A DNA stretch of 64,000 bases from Nitrobacteraceae bacterium AZCC 2146 (GCA_036924855.1 JBAGRP010000001.1:6312001-6376000), one strand, 5' to 3'. Positions 1 through 9,012 are shown, counted from the stretch's first letter. Notes: generated by a model from the letters alone, not told the origin. A program made the numbers and translations.

Positions 1-21
1 AATCGCAGCGGAGGAATGAGC

Positions 22-555
22 ATGACGAAAATTGCATCCTTGCTGATGGTGATCGTTGCGGCAGTGCTCGCCGTCCTGGGCGGCAAAGTCATTTCCGCGC
101 AGGACAAGTACACTGTGCAAGTGCCGAACGGTCTCGCGTTCTCTGACTTCAGGGGCTATGAAGACTGGCAGGTTGTCTCCATCGCCCAGACGGACGAAGT
201 GCTCAAGGTGATCGTTGCCAATCCCGCGATGATCGCGGCGTACAAGGCCGGCGTTCCCGGCAACGGCGGGAAATTCCCCGACGGGTCCAGGATTGCCAAG
301 ATCCAGTGGACGCCGAAAAAGAGTACGGAGGCCCCGTTCTCCGTGAATGTGCCGGACACTCTGAAAGACCTTTTCTTCATCGAAAAGGATGACGCGAGAT
401 TTCCGGCCAGCGGCGGATGGGGATACGCCTTGTTCAATTATAGCGCGGCGTCCGACACGTTCACGCCCGACGGGAGCGGCACCGATTGCGGGCATGTCTG
501 CCATAAAGCCGTGGCCGCAAACGATTACATTTTTCACCCATACCAGAAGCGGTGA
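22..555 (+). CDS. Cytochrome P460-like periplasmic protein
   Basis: The protein is about 177 residues. It has an N-terminal hydrophobic signal segment (about residues 4-24) ending near an Ala-Gln cleavage site, and the overall pattern of the cytochrome P460 family, whose members bind a c-type heme and oxidise small nitrogen compounds or act in stress. The C-terminal heme site reads C-G-H-V-C-H, so it is C-x3-C-H, one residue longer than the usual C-x2-C-H. I chose ATG 22 because GGAGG at 10-14 is seven bases upstream; an ATG at 16 lies too close. The gene sits at the window edge, so upstream partners cannot be seen. Substrate is unknown. Confidence 0.75.
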   Translation: MTKIASLLMVIVAAVLAVLGGKVISAQDKYTVQVPNGLAFSDFRGYEDWQVVSIAQTDEVLKVIVANPAMIAAYKAGVPGNGGKFPDGSRIAKIQWTPKKSTEAPFSVNVPDTLKDLFFIEKDDARFPASGGWGYALFNYSAASDTFTPDGSGTDCGHVCHKAVAANDYIFHPYQKR

Positions 556-607
556 ACGGGCCGGGGATTGCGCCACCAGCCTGGTACGAGCTGATCGACG
601 CTTGTCC

Positions 608-678
608 GCTTGTGGCAGATACTGTTGAAAAAGTCGAAAATGGAGCGCCTCCAAAAATCTCGCGAGCGCGGGTTCGCT
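608..678 (+). repeat. Dispersed repeat R2, copy 1
   Basis: This segment (core TACTGTTGAAAAAGTCGAAA, then a spacer and AAAATCTCGC) recurs in the same orientation at 43968-44037. In both places a gene fragment missing its 5' part starts directly after it. It has no coding content of its own. The identity of the element is not known to me. Confidence 0.7.
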
Positions 679-679
679 G

Positions 680-889
680 ATGTGCCTTGAATGGCAGGGC
701 AAGTTTCAGGGCCATGACGTCGCCGGCGTGACGATCCTTTGTCGCAATGACCAGGGCCTGATCGACGCAATCCAGCTCTTCCACAGCTCCTATGAGCAGG
801 TCGTTGCCTTCTCGGCGGAGCTGGCGCGGCGCCTCGAGGGCAAGCTCGTCCCGCTGCCCGAGCCGACCGATATGGCGGCAGGCCGTTGA
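680..889 (+). pseudogene. NTF2/SnoaL-like protein, C-terminal fragment
   Basis: The 69-residue reading frame resembles the C-terminal strands of SnoaL/NTF2-like small-molecule enzymes (a G-K-x-x-G-H-D-V-A-G-V strand followed by a D-x-x-G-x-I turn). Intact members are about 130-150 residues, so roughly half is missing. The break coincides with dispersed repeat R2 immediately upstream. There is no convincing ribosome binding site before the first ATG. I regard it as a gene remnant; family assignment is by pattern only. Confidence 0.45.
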
Positions 890-922
890 AACGCTTGGCG
901 AGTCCGGTGCGGCTCACCTCGT

Positions 923-2191
923 CTAAGCGCTGGTGACACAGCGCCGCGTGATGTGGTTGATTTCCAGCGCACCCACCTGCCGCATGATCGTGATGAACTC
1001 ATCGTCCAGGATCTGGAGCACACGGTCCACGCCGGCCTCGCCGAACGACGCCAGGCCCCACACGTACGGCCGGCCAATGCCGACGGCCGTGGCGCCCAAG
1101 GCGAGCGCCTTCAGGACATCGGTGCCGCGGCGTACGCCCCCGTCGATGAGCACCGGGACGCGGCCGCCCACCGAATCCACCACCTCTGCCAGCACACCGA
1201 TCGTCGCCTGCCCGCTCTCTTCCGCGCGCCCGCCGTGGTTGGAGACGATAAGGCCGTCCACGCCGTGGCGCATCGCCTCCTTGGCGTCCTCACCCGTCAT
1301 GATGCCCTTAAGCACGAGCTTGCCCTTGACGATCCCGCGCAGGCGATCGATGAATTCCCACGTCATCCCGGTACCGTAGAGGTTCGTGACTTTGGAAACG
1401 TCGATGTCCGAGAAGTTGGCCTTGCGGCTGACCTCGTTGGTGAAGCCCGGTGTGTGACAGCCCGAGCACTCGCGCAGGTCCTGGCGCCGCTCGCGGAACA
1501 GGGTTTCGGTGTTGCGGCCGCCCTGGCGGTCGACCGTGAGGACGATCGCCGTGGAGCCCGCGCTCTCGGCGCGCTCCACGAGCGCCCGCGTCACGTTCCA
1601 GTCGTCGGTCGGATACAACATGAACCAGGCGGGCCGGCCGTGCGCCTTGTTGACGTCGACGATGCTCGCGTTATCGACCGTAGAGAGAATCATCTGATGG
1701 TTGCGCTTAGCAGCGGCGCGCGCCACGGTGACCCCCGCCTCGGGATCGTAGGCGCCGAGGCTGCTGACCGGGCAAATGAAGATGGGGCTGGCCCAGGTTT
1801 CGCCGAAGATCTTCACGCTGGTGTCGATGTTTCGCGCATCAATGAGACGCTGGACGCGGATGTTGTACTTCGCGTAGGCAGTGTGGTTGGCGTCGCGCGT
1901 CACGTCGCCGTCTACACCGCTCTGGAGGTAGCCCCAGTGCGCCGGCGCGTCCTGGCTGAGCACGGCCTTCTTCGCCGCCGGCTCGAACTCAAACACGTCC
2001 AGCGCATCGGCCGGAGCGGTGATGATGCCGTCCGGGCCGAACGCTCTTCGAGAGCCGCGCAGCACGTCGTAGCTCTGCGCGAGTGCTTGATGCGAGTTAG
2101 CCGTCAACAGGGTGGCGATCGTACCGAGAGAAGTCGCCGTGAGAAGAGGACTGCCGGCGAAAAAGCGCAGGAGTTGGCGGCGCGCGATCAT
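923..2191 (-). CDS. Exported FMN-dependent alpha-hydroxy-acid dehydrogenase with CxxCH motif
   Basis: This belongs to the FMN-dependent alpha-hydroxy-acid dehydrogenase/oxidase family (lactate, glycolate and mandelate enzymes). From ATG 2191 it is 422 residues and begins with a twin-arginine signal (A-R-R-Q-L-L-R-F followed by a hydrophobic stretch), fitting export after FMN loading. Family active-site residues are visible: Lys295 in LVLKGI, catalytic His319 in VSNHGG, and the D-G-G-x-R-R-G phosphate loop near 350-355. Unusually, residues 242-246 read C-S-G-C-H, a c-type heme attachment motif, in the loop region before the C-terminal half of the barrel. An in-frame ATG at 2266 would add 25 residues; neither start has a strong RBS. 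The likely role is periplasmic 2-hydroxy-acid oxidation; substrate unknown. Confidence 0.85.
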   Translation of the reverse strand: MIARRQLLRFFAGSPLLTATSLGTIATLLTANSHQALAQSYDVLRGSRRAFGPDGIITAPADALDVFEFEPAAKKAVLSQDAPAHWGYLQSGVDGDVTRDANHTAYAKYNIRVQRLIDARNIDTSVKIFGETWASPIFICPVSSLGAYDPEAGVTVARAAAKRNHQMILSTVDNASIVDVNKAHGRPAWFMLYPTDDWNVTRALVERAESAGSTAIVLTVDRQGGRNTETLFRERRQDLRECSGCHTPGFTNEVSRKANFSDIDVSKVTNLYGTGMTWEFIDRLRGIVKGKLVLKGIMTGEDAKEAMRHGVDGLIVSNHGGRAEESGQATIGVLAEVVDSVGGRVPVLIDGGVRRGTDVLKALALGATAVGIGRPYVWGLASFGEAGVDRVLQILDDEFITIMRQVGALEINHITRRCVTSA

Positions 2192-2390
2192 GGTCCGCTC
2201 TGAAACTTCCGACGCCCCAACTGCACTTGTCGCCTTCGCCAGCGTCCTACGCGAGAGACCTGTCATCGTGTTCTTTCGAATGCGAATGAGCGCCGCAGGT
2301 TGGGCCGATTGGTCTGCATCGTCGTCACTTCGGTGTCTTCAGGTAGGCGATGACATTTTGGCGATATCATGACCATCTTGGTCCCATGTA

Positions 2391-2640
2391 TTCATCAACG
2401 ATGGCCCGACTGGACCTCGGCTGGAATGACCGCGGGAATCGATCTCGTTCTGGCGTTGATCGACAATGATCTCGGTCCCGATACCGCGAAAACGGTCGCC
2501 AGGCTTTTGGTCATGAACCAGCGTCGGCTGGGCGGACAAAAGCAGCATTCCGCACTCCTCGACATGACGCCGAAATCTGATCGCATCGAGTTAGTTCTGG
2601 CGCACATGGCGATCGGCATCACTTTGATGTTTAGCTCGCT
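2391..2640 (+). pseudogene. GlxA/AraC-type transcriptional regulator remnant
   Basis: The translation W-T-S-A-G-M-T-A-G-I-D-L followed by a VARLLVMNQRR.GGQKQHSALL pattern is the linker between the DJ-1/PfpI domain and the AraC helix-turn-helix in GlxA-family regulators. The preceding residues F-I-N-D-G-P are read in another frame, so there is a frameshift near 2408. After about 2610 the expected HTH region is unreadable because of stops. Only some 70 residues of a normally 320-residue protein survive. Confidence 0.65.
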
Positions 2641-2732
2641 CGTCAGCCTGCGGGCTAAGCAGGTGGGCTTACTCTTGGATCGCTTACCTTGGTCTCCGAC
2701 TATCAATCGAAAATGCCGCAAGCTCCTAAGGC

Positions 2733-3029
2733 TTACTCCGGAGGAGTGTCTTCTTTGCGGAACTTCGGCGTCGCTGTCTCGTCGTAGCCACTTCGGCTGC
2801 TGTAGAACATGAGAACCATCAAGCCGCAGCCGATGACTAAGGAGAAAATAGTACCAAGCGCGAGCGCGATCCAGCCATGGATCGACATCTGAGCATCCTC
2901 AGCAGACGTCCATGCCATCATGCTCCACACAATTGCAAAAAGAAGCATGGCGAAAAGCGCGGCGAGCAGCAGAGTTTGACCCAGTCCAAAATTTCGGGGT
3001 TTTGTGGTTCGGTCGACAGGATCATTCAT
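2733..3029 (-). CDS. Small two-helix membrane protein
   Basis: The 98-residue protein has two clear hydrophobic segments (about residues 18-40 and 53-75) joined by a short polar loop. The N-terminus is polar (M-N-D-P-V-D-R) and the C-terminus is charged and Pro/Glu rich. No enzymatic motif is visible and I do not recognise a named family. It lies between the GlxA-type remnant and the convergently placed 3' end region of the LysM gene, and is not obviously part of an operon. Composition and codon use look native. Confidence 0.6.
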   Translation of the reverse strand: MNDPVDRTTKPRNFGLGQTLLLAALFAMLLFAIVWSMMAWTSAEDAQMSIHGWIALALGTIFSLVIGCGLMVLMFYSSRSGYDETATPKFRKEDTPPE

Positions 3030-3218
3030 TTTTCAATCCTTTCTCCATGCGCTCTCCGGCCCTCGATCTGGCGGAGGGCGGAGACAAATCCTCCGTGCCA
3101 CCAAGCTTGTCGGTCTTGATCGCGAGAAGACCTCTGATGACCAAGCACGGCATCGATCGCACAGTATCGCTTGGTGTGGTCCAAGTTCGGGGTATCAAGG
3201 CGGTGCTATCGCGGCGCG

Positions 3219-4406
3219 TCACTGCGTCGGAAGGACAAGGATCTGACCAGGATAAATCAGATTGGGATTGCGGATCTGTTCCCGGTTTGCCTTGTAAATG
3301 ACGGCGTAGCGCGTGCCCGCGCCGTAGGTTTCCCGGCTGAGGCGCCAGAGGCTGTCGCCGCGAGAGACGGTGGTAGTCACGATCTTTTGCACGATCACGG
3401 TAGAGGGCGAACCTTCGTCTATTCGGACGGTCGAGAAGGCGGCGGCCAGCTGCGGCTGTTGTGCAGCGGCAATGTCAGGACGCTTTGACGCTGTGGCCTG
3501 TGCCGGCACGGACGCGGTGGTGGCCACCGTCTCGGGAACGTTGAACGGTACCTCGGCGCGTGCGCGCACCGCGCCGGAATTCGACCCCATCTCGTCCAGC
3601 CTGACGCGGTAGTTGCCTGGCGCCACGCCTTCATTGATCGTGACCGCAAAACGTCCATCCGAACCGGCCGTTACCGACGCAACAAAGCTGTTGTTCAGAT
3701 AAAGCCTCACCGCGGCACCAGGACTCGCCTGGCCGCTCACATGGAGCTTTCCGCCCGGCTCGGTATCGACCGCCTCCACAACCACTCCCGCTGCCACAGG
3801 CTTTGGAGTTGCCGGCTGCGATAGCACGATGGTGGGTTTGTTTGGCGTCATCAGCGCCACCACCGGCCGGTCGATCGGACTCGGATCAAGCACCACCGCC
3901 ACACTCTGTTTGGACATGACCTGTCTGCCGTCCGGCTGTTTGGCACGTAGCATGAGGTCGTAAGTGCCCGAGGGAAGCCGGGGCGGGACCATAACGAATT
4001 GACCGGATTGATCTGCGACCGCGCGATCATGCAACTCGCCGTTGCGTAGAAGTTCTACCGTTGCGCCCGGGGTGGTTCGACCCGCGATCACCGCTTCGCC
4101 TGTCGGCTCAATACGGGCAATGTCGAACGCCGGCACGCCGTCGTCGCTGTCCGGCTGAACAGCCGATCCGGCCAGCGCGGCCGCCACGGCGGTTGCCTTT
4201 GCCTCTGCCGCTTCGAGTGCGGCAGCCGGACCTTGATTTTGTGCGCCCGATGCCGGCCTTGAGACCGCCGACGCGGCGGTTGCGGCCTTGGGGGCAACCG
4301 CCGGCTCGCGACGGACGTGTTGGATGGCGAAGCCAAGCGCCAGACCACAGGCGGCGACAAACGCCACGGACGGCACGACCATTCGGCTCATCGATGTGGC
4401 AGTCAT
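3219..4406 (-). CDS. LysM-domain, Ig-like repeat envelope protein
   Basis: The protein (395 residues from ATG 4406) begins with a membrane-spanning signal-anchor (V-V-P-S-V-A-F-V-A-A-C-G), followed by an Ala/Pro-rich stretch. Two or three beta-rich Ig/carboxypeptidase-like segments come next (T-P-G-A-T-V-E-L-L-R-N-G and G-A-A-V-R-L-Y-L-N-N-S-F). A single C-terminal LysM domain occupies about the last 50 residues (V-S-R-G-D-S-L-W ... I-Y-P-G-Q-I-L-V-L-P). LysM binds peptidoglycan, so the protein is probably periplasmic and wall bound. GGAG eight bases before 4406 supports this start over ATG 4445. The gene is monocistronic as far as can be seen. Confidence 0.8.
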   Translation of the reverse strand: MTATSMSRMVVPSVAFVAACGLALGFAIQHVRREPAVAPKAATAASAVSRPASGAQNQGPAAALEAAEAKATAVAAALAGSAVQPDSDDGVPAFDIARIEPTGEAVIAGRTTPGATVELLRNGELHDRAVADQSGQFVMVPPRLPSGTYDLMLRAKQPDGRQVMSKQSVAVVLDPSPIDRPVVALMTPNKPTIVLSQPATPKPVAAGVVVEAVDTEPGGKLHVSGQASPGAAVRLYLNNSFVASVTAGSDGRFAVTINEGVAPGNYRVRLDEMGSNSGAVRARAEVPFNVPETVATTASVPAQATASKRPDIAAAQQPQLAAAFSTVRIDEGSPSTVIVQKIVTTTVSRGDSLWRLSRETYGAGTRYAVIYKANREQIRNPNLIYPGQILVLPTQ

Positions 4407-4480
4407 AGAGTTGCTCCGTTGACCGGAACGTAAGCTCGTAAGCACTCTACACTGTTATTGGGCGAAGTGGATACACAAGC

Positions 4481-4729
4481 GTGGCATTCGGCACCTTGAT
4501 CGGCCCCAGCGCCGCCGGCTTCGCCTTCGACCTCAACCACAGCTACACGCTGCCGATTGTCGCCAGCGCCTGCGCGAACGGCGGCAAAGTCTCGATAAAG
4601 GCCCAAATTCCTGTCGGCGCGGAAGAGACGATCGCCGGCGCCTTGGTCAAGGCGTTGTTTGGGCAAGCGGGCGACATCATGAATGCCCTCGCTCGGAAGA
4701 ACCAGACCGGTGGCCATGCAGCGAACTAA
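4481..4729 (+). pseudogene. MFS transporter C-terminal fragment
   Basis: The first 30 residues (F-G-T-L-I-G-P-S-A-A-G-F-A-F-D, then H-S-Y-T-L-P-I) match the end of a major-facilitator permease around helices 10-11. The following 50 residues do not look membranous and I do not recognise them. No upstream helices exist because the adjacent sequence is the 5' region of the divergent LysM gene. I therefore treat this as a rearranged remnant. A 39-codon signal-peptide-like frame (4716-4835) overlaps its end and stops at TAG; it may be the truncated start of a lost exported protein. Confidence 0.45.
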
Positions 4730-4980
4730 ATTGACGTCGGTGATGCTCTCGATTGCGCTGCCTGCTGGCGGGCTCGCGCAGGACGCGCCGAGATACTCCT
4801 TCGTGAGACCGACAGCCGACCTTCACCATCCTTAGTGCAACAGTTGCTGACGGCTCTTGATGTAGCGCTTGGAACGCCAGGCCTGGGGTTTCGACTCGCG
4901 AGACACCATCCGCTTCGGGAACGTCGACTATTGATGCTGTGGATGGTTGTTGAAGTTTCGCAAAGGCTTGAGAGCGCTCG

Positions 4981-5952
4981 CTAGTTCTCGATCCAAACAG
5001 TCATGCCCGGCTCAAGGCCTGCCGGCTCTAGCTGCGGGTCGAGGCGCAAGCGCAGCGTGTTGCGGTCATGATCCCCAATTACCCGCTCGGCTTGCCAGGT
5101 GGCGAACGTTCCGAGCGGCCGCAGTTCGGTGATGACGGCTTTGATCGTGCCATCGGCACCGTTCCGCATTACGCTCACTGGTTCTCCGATCGTGAGACCG
5201 CCGAGATGATCTTCGCGCGCGTTGAACGAAAGCCATTGCTTGCCTACCGCCTCGACCATCAGGATCGGTTGACCTGCGCGAACATTCTCGCCGACCTCTG
5301 CGGCGATGACGCTGACCACACCGTTGGCTGGAGCACGCAAGATCATCTTTTCAAGACGGCGCGCAAGCACGGTGACCGCGGCGGCCGCGGACTGCACCTG
5401 CGCGTCGGCGATCGCGCGTTCCTCCCGGGTCGGGCCCGCCACGGCCGCATCGTAATTTGCCTGGGCCTTCGCCACATCGGCGCGTGCGCTTGCAGCATCG
5501 TTTTCGACCTGGTCAAGCGCCTGCTGGGACTCAAAACTCTGGCGTGCCAGCGTGCTGGTTCTTGTGAGCTGGGCCTGCAAGTAGTCGAGGCGGGCACCCG
5601 CCTTGGCGATTGCAGCCTTCAGAGAATCGATCTGTTCACGACGCACGCCGGCATAGACGTTGTTGCGGCTCGCAGTTGCCGATGCCAGCGCGGCACGCGC
5701 CTGGTCCGCTTGTGCCGTCAGCTCCACCGCGGAGAGCCTCGCCAGAACGTCGCCCGCGTGCACCTGGGCTCCCTTCTCGACCGCAATCGACACGAGTTGG
5801 CCGTCCACCTCCGGCTCCACCCTGACTTGGGTCGCCCGGACGACGCCCACAATTATGGCCGCCGATCCGGAATGACGCACGGAATAGATCAGCGCGCCCG
5901 CGGCAAGCACGAGTGCGATCGCAACAATGGCGGCGACCTTAACTCTGCGCAT
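4981..5952 (-). CDS. HlyD-family membrane fusion protein
   Basis: This is a 323-residue periplasmic adaptor of the HlyD/EmrA type. It has an N-terminal transmembrane anchor (V-K-V-A-A-I-V-A-I-A-L-V-L), a first biotinyl-lipoyl half (E-P-E-V-D-G-Q-L-V ... V-H-A-G-D-V-L), a long helical hairpin of about 110 residues, the second lipoyl half (A-P-A-N-G-V-V) and a beta-barrel domain. It links an inner-membrane exporter to an outer-membrane channel. ATG 5952 is preferred to 5976 because AGAGGA stands about eight bases upstream. The start overlaps the end of the ABC-2 permease gene by 14 bases, showing an operon. No TolC-like gene is nearby. Confidence 0.88.
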   Translation of the reverse strand: MRRVKVAAIVAIALVLAAGALIYSVRHSGSAAIIVGVVRATQVRVEPEVDGQLVSIAVEKGAQVHAGDVLARLSAVELTAQADQARAALASATASRNNVYAGVRREQIDSLKAAIAKAGARLDYLQAQLTRTSTLARQSFESQQALDQVENDAASARADVAKAQANYDAAVAGPTREERAIADAQVQSAAAAVTVLARRLEKMILRAPANGVVSVIAAEVGENVRAGQPILMVEAVGKQWLSFNAREDHLGGLTIGEPVSVMRNGADGTIKAVITELRPLGTFATWQAERVIGDHDRNTLRLRLDPQLEPAGLEPGMTVWIEN

Positions 5953-8269
5953 GTCTCTGTCCTCTCTTGACGGCAAACGCCGAGATCACGGCGAGCGCGA
6001 AATAGGCCAGGGTCAGACACCACAGTCCGAGCCAATCATGCGCGACCTCCCAGATGCTGGCACCCAGCTGGTTGATGCGCACGAGGCCATCAATCGCGAA
6101 GTCGGCGGGAAACATCCGACCCAACGCGATGGCCGCGTCGGGGATTGCTTCGCGCGGCCATGCGAAGCCGGCGGTGAAAAACTGAGGCAGGCTGGTTGCA
6201 AGCAGGAGGAGGGTTGCGTTTTCCGGCCGTGTGAACCAGGCCCCGATGGCCTGTCCCATGAAGCTCGTCGCCAGCAAAAAGACGGTCGCGAGCGCGAAGA
6301 TTTGGGGGAGATGCCCGAGCGTCGAAAAGCCGTAGATGCGCGGCAGCACGACGAGATAAAGCGCAAGCGCCGGAAAGTAGATGGTCAGATGGGCGATGCC
6401 GCGGCCGAGCACGCCGGCGAACGCTCCGCCGCCGCTCGCCAGCGCAGTGCCGGTCAACATCGCAGCACCGATCAGGAGTGTTTGCTGCAGGATCAGCACA
6501 AACGCCGCCGGGACGATGTAGCTCGCATAGCCGCCGACCGGGTTGAAGATCGGCTGCAGCAAGACGTCGGCCGGGCTCGTGCTCGCCAATTTCGCCTTGA
6601 CGAGGCTTCCGTCCGAGCGCGCGCCTCGCGAAACGAGTTCGGACGTCAATGCTCCGACGGCCGTGGCGACCCCGCTTGCGGTCGACCTGAATACGAACAA
6701 ATAGGTGCCATCCGCGTAGACCGGGATGTGAGCGGTGATGCCCTTGAGCACGTCGCGCTCGGTGCCTGCGGGGATTTCGACGGCGGCAAAGGCCTTGCCA
6801 CGATCGATCGCGGTGCGCGCCTCGGCAAGTGTGCGGACGCGAACCGCAACGCTCAATGCGCCACTCGCATCCAGCGTCTCGACGATCTGGCGGCTGAGAT
6901 CGCTGAGATCATTGTCGACGACCGCGATGGGAAGCTTGCGAAGGATCTGGTTCAGATAGGGTTGCGGATAATAAATGCCGTAAACCAGGGGAGCCAGGAA
7001 CAGCACGCTGAAGGCGCTGCGCGCTCTGAGCACGCGCCGCCACTCCGCCACGAAGGCGCCGCCGATACCTCGCGGCGTGCGGGCGATTTCTGGTTGCTCG
7101 GCTGGCCGTGCCGTCTCAAACCGGCCCTTGCGCTTGAGGCTCGCCATGCGCAGCAACGCGAGACCGGCAAAGAGTACCGCCAGACCAGCGAGCGCCGCGA
7201 AAGGAACGGCGGATTCCGGGACCGGCAATCCCCGCGCCGCTTGTCCCAGCAGGACGGCCATGTACCAGCGCAGCGGCAAGATCGTACTCCAGACCTGCGC
7301 AAAGGCATTCATGCCGACCGTGGGAAAGCCGACGCCTGCGTAGCCGAATGCAGGAGAGGCAAAGAGGCCCGCAAGTCCGAGCCCGGTCGGCAAGTCGCCA
7401 ACCAGCAGCTGCAGCAAGGCGCCTACCGACAAATAGGCAATGATCAGAAGGGAGCCGGCGGCGACCATCAACGGCAGGTCTCCCCTGAAGGGGATTTGCA
7501 GCACGCCCTCCAGGAAAAGCGGCTCGGCCAGCATGATCAGGAAGAAGATGCCGAACAGCGGCGCGAGCTTGCCGGCCAGCGCGACGACCGGATCGCCTCC
7601 GGCGCTTTCGAGCCAGGCCCGCGCGTCGCGACGGCGGAATTCAGAGCCGACGGAATAGCCCGCGGCGAGCGTGATCACCACATGGATGATCGTCGGCAGC
7701 AACGCACGGAGCAGGAACTGCGCATAGTTCTTTTGCGGGTTGACAAGCGCGATGGTCTCCGCGGCGAGCGCTCCCATGGAAGCCGGTGCGGGGGCGGCGC
7801 GCTTGGCGGGGGCGGCCACGGACGCCGCCGCCGACAGCGCATCGCTCAGTCCCGAGGACGCAATGCCGGCCGCTGTCAGGAACTGCTGGTTATAGAACCC
7901 GACGACCTGAGGACGGCGTTCGGCCTTCAGGTCGCGCTCGAAATCCGGCGGGATATGGATTGCCGATATCGCCTTGCCCGACCTTATGTCCTGCACGGCC
8001 GTCGACAGCGTACCGGAGCGGTCGACGATTTTCAGGCTCGGCGAGGCCGCGACGTATTCCACCAGGGCACGCGAGGCGTCCGACCTGTCTTCGTCGACGA
8101 CCGTGACCCCGAGCCCGCGTATGACCGGATGGCTGAAGACGGTCGTCAGAACCACGAACGCAAACAGCGGCACGCCGAAGATCAGAAGCAGCGCCACGCG
8201 ATCGTGAAACAGCCAGTGGCACTCGCGCCGCGCGACCCGCCAAAATCCCGGCTTCGGCGCCGGCTTCAT
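5939..8269 (-). CDS. ABC-2 permease, tandem-fused double unit
   Basis: The 776-residue protein contains two complete ABC-2 type permease units in one chain. Each unit starts with a cytoplasmic W/R-rich segment, a single transmembrane helix and a large periplasmic domain (V-T-V-V-D-E-D-R-S-D and I-A-V-V-D-N-D-L-S-D respectively), then five further helices. The units are similar to each other, indicating duplication and fusion. No Walker motifs occur, so the ATPase must be supplied elsewhere. The ATG overlaps the TGA of the upstream truncated HlyD gene (ATGA), and its end overlaps the downstream HlyD gene, so all three are co-transcribed. The likely role is export of a hydrophobic compound. Confidence 0.85.
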   Translation of the reverse strand: MKPAPKPGFWRVARRECHWLFHDRVALLLIFGVPLFAFVVLTTVFSHPVIRGLGVTVVDEDRSDASRALVEYVAASPSLKIVDRSGTLSTAVQDIRSGKAISAIHIPPDFERDLKAERRPQVVGFYNQQFLTAAGIASSGLSDALSAAASVAAPAKRAAPAPASMGALAAETIALVNPQKNYAQFLLRALLPTIIHVVITLAAGYSVGSEFRRRDARAWLESAGGDPVVALAGKLAPLFGIFFLIMLAEPLFLEGVLQIPFRGDLPLMVAAGSLLIIAYLSVGALLQLLVGDLPTGLGLAGLFASPAFGYAGVGFPTVGMNAFAQVWSTILPLRWYMAVLLGQAARGLPVPESAVPFAALAGLAVLFAGLALLRMASLKRKGRFETARPAEQPEIARTPRGIGGAFVAEWRRVLRARSAFSVLFLAPLVYGIYYPQPYLNQILRKLPIAVVDNDLSDLSRQIVETLDASGALSVAVRVRTLAEARTAIDRGKAFAAVEIPAGTERDVLKGITAHIPVYADGTYLFVFRSTASGVATAVGALTSELVSRGARSDGSLVKAKLASTSPADVLLQPIFNPVGGYASYIVPAAFVLILQQTLLIGAAMLTGTALASGGGAFAGVLGRGIAHLTIYFPALALYLVVLPRIYGFSTLGHLPQIFALATVFLLATSFMGQAIGAWFTRPENATLLLLATSLPQFFTAGFAWPREAIPDAAIALGRMFPADFAIDGLVRINQLGASIWEVAHDWLGLWCLTLAYFALAVISAFAVKRGQRHAQS

Positions 8270-9012
8270 TGCCGTGTCCGCCAGTCGAGATAGGCGCTCA
8301 TTCCCGGTCGCAGCTCGGGCACCGGCTGGACCGGATAGGCGCGGATCGAAAACGTCCGCAAGTCGAAATCGCCGGAAGCACGCGTGGCCCGCCAGCTCGC
8401 ATATTCGCCCTTGGTCGCAATAAGCTTGACCTCGACCGTGACACCGCGGTCAGCGAGGGCCGGAATATGGACGTCGAATCGATCGCCGACCTTCAATCCC
8501 TTGACCAGATCCTCGCGAAGATCGAAGTGGATCCAGAGGTCGGTCAGATCGATCAAGGTAACGAGCGGTACGCCCGGCGACACATACTCGCCCGGCTCCA
8601 CGTTGCGCTGATAGACCTGCGAGGCAACGGGAGCGTAGACCCGGAGCTGATCGATGATCGATTGAACGCTCTGGATATCGGCATTGGCCTTTTCGACGCT
8701 GGTCCTGGCAATAGCCCGCTCTTCCTGTGTGTAGCCGTTGACGGCCTGGTCGTAGGCTGATTTGGCCTGATCGACTGCGCGTTCACTTTCGTGCAGCGCA
8801 TCAGTCACTTGGTCGAGGCGGGCTTGCGGCGCGTTGCCTTGCTCGGTCAATGTATGAGTGCGATCAAAAGTCTTCTGCGCCAGCACCAGCGCCGCCTGCG
8901 CGCGCTCCATTTCCGCTTTCCGTGCAGCAATGGCTTCCGCCCGTGTCCCGGCGAGTACGTTGGCAAGCTGGGCCTCCGCAACAGCCCTTGCCGGGCACTT
9001 TTCGGACGTCAC
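8266..9012 (-). pseudogene. HlyD-family membrane fusion protein, 5'-truncated by a repeat
   Basis: The reading frame encodes the helical hairpin, second lipoyl half (Y-A-P-V-A-S-Q-V-Y-Q-R-N-V-E-P-G-E-Y) and beta-barrel of an HlyD adaptor. The membrane anchor and first lipoyl half (about 90-100 residues) are absent. The only available start (M-T-S-E-K-C-P) is encoded by dispersed repeat R1 copy A, whose edge is at 8994, so the repeat replaced the true 5' end. Without an anchor the protein is unlikely to function. The stop overlaps the start of the double permease. A second, intact HlyD gene closes the operon. Confidence 0.75.

Noticed and set aside
953..2203. Long open frame antisense to the FMN dehydrogenase gene
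   Set aside because: The opposite strand has a full enzyme family match; the antisense frame is a by-product of high G+C codon use and shows no domain.
5927..8293. 788-codon plus-strand frame opposite the ABC-2 permease
   Set aside because: Composition is Arg/Gln/Asp-rich with no hydrophobic segments or motifs; the permease on the other strand is unmistakable.
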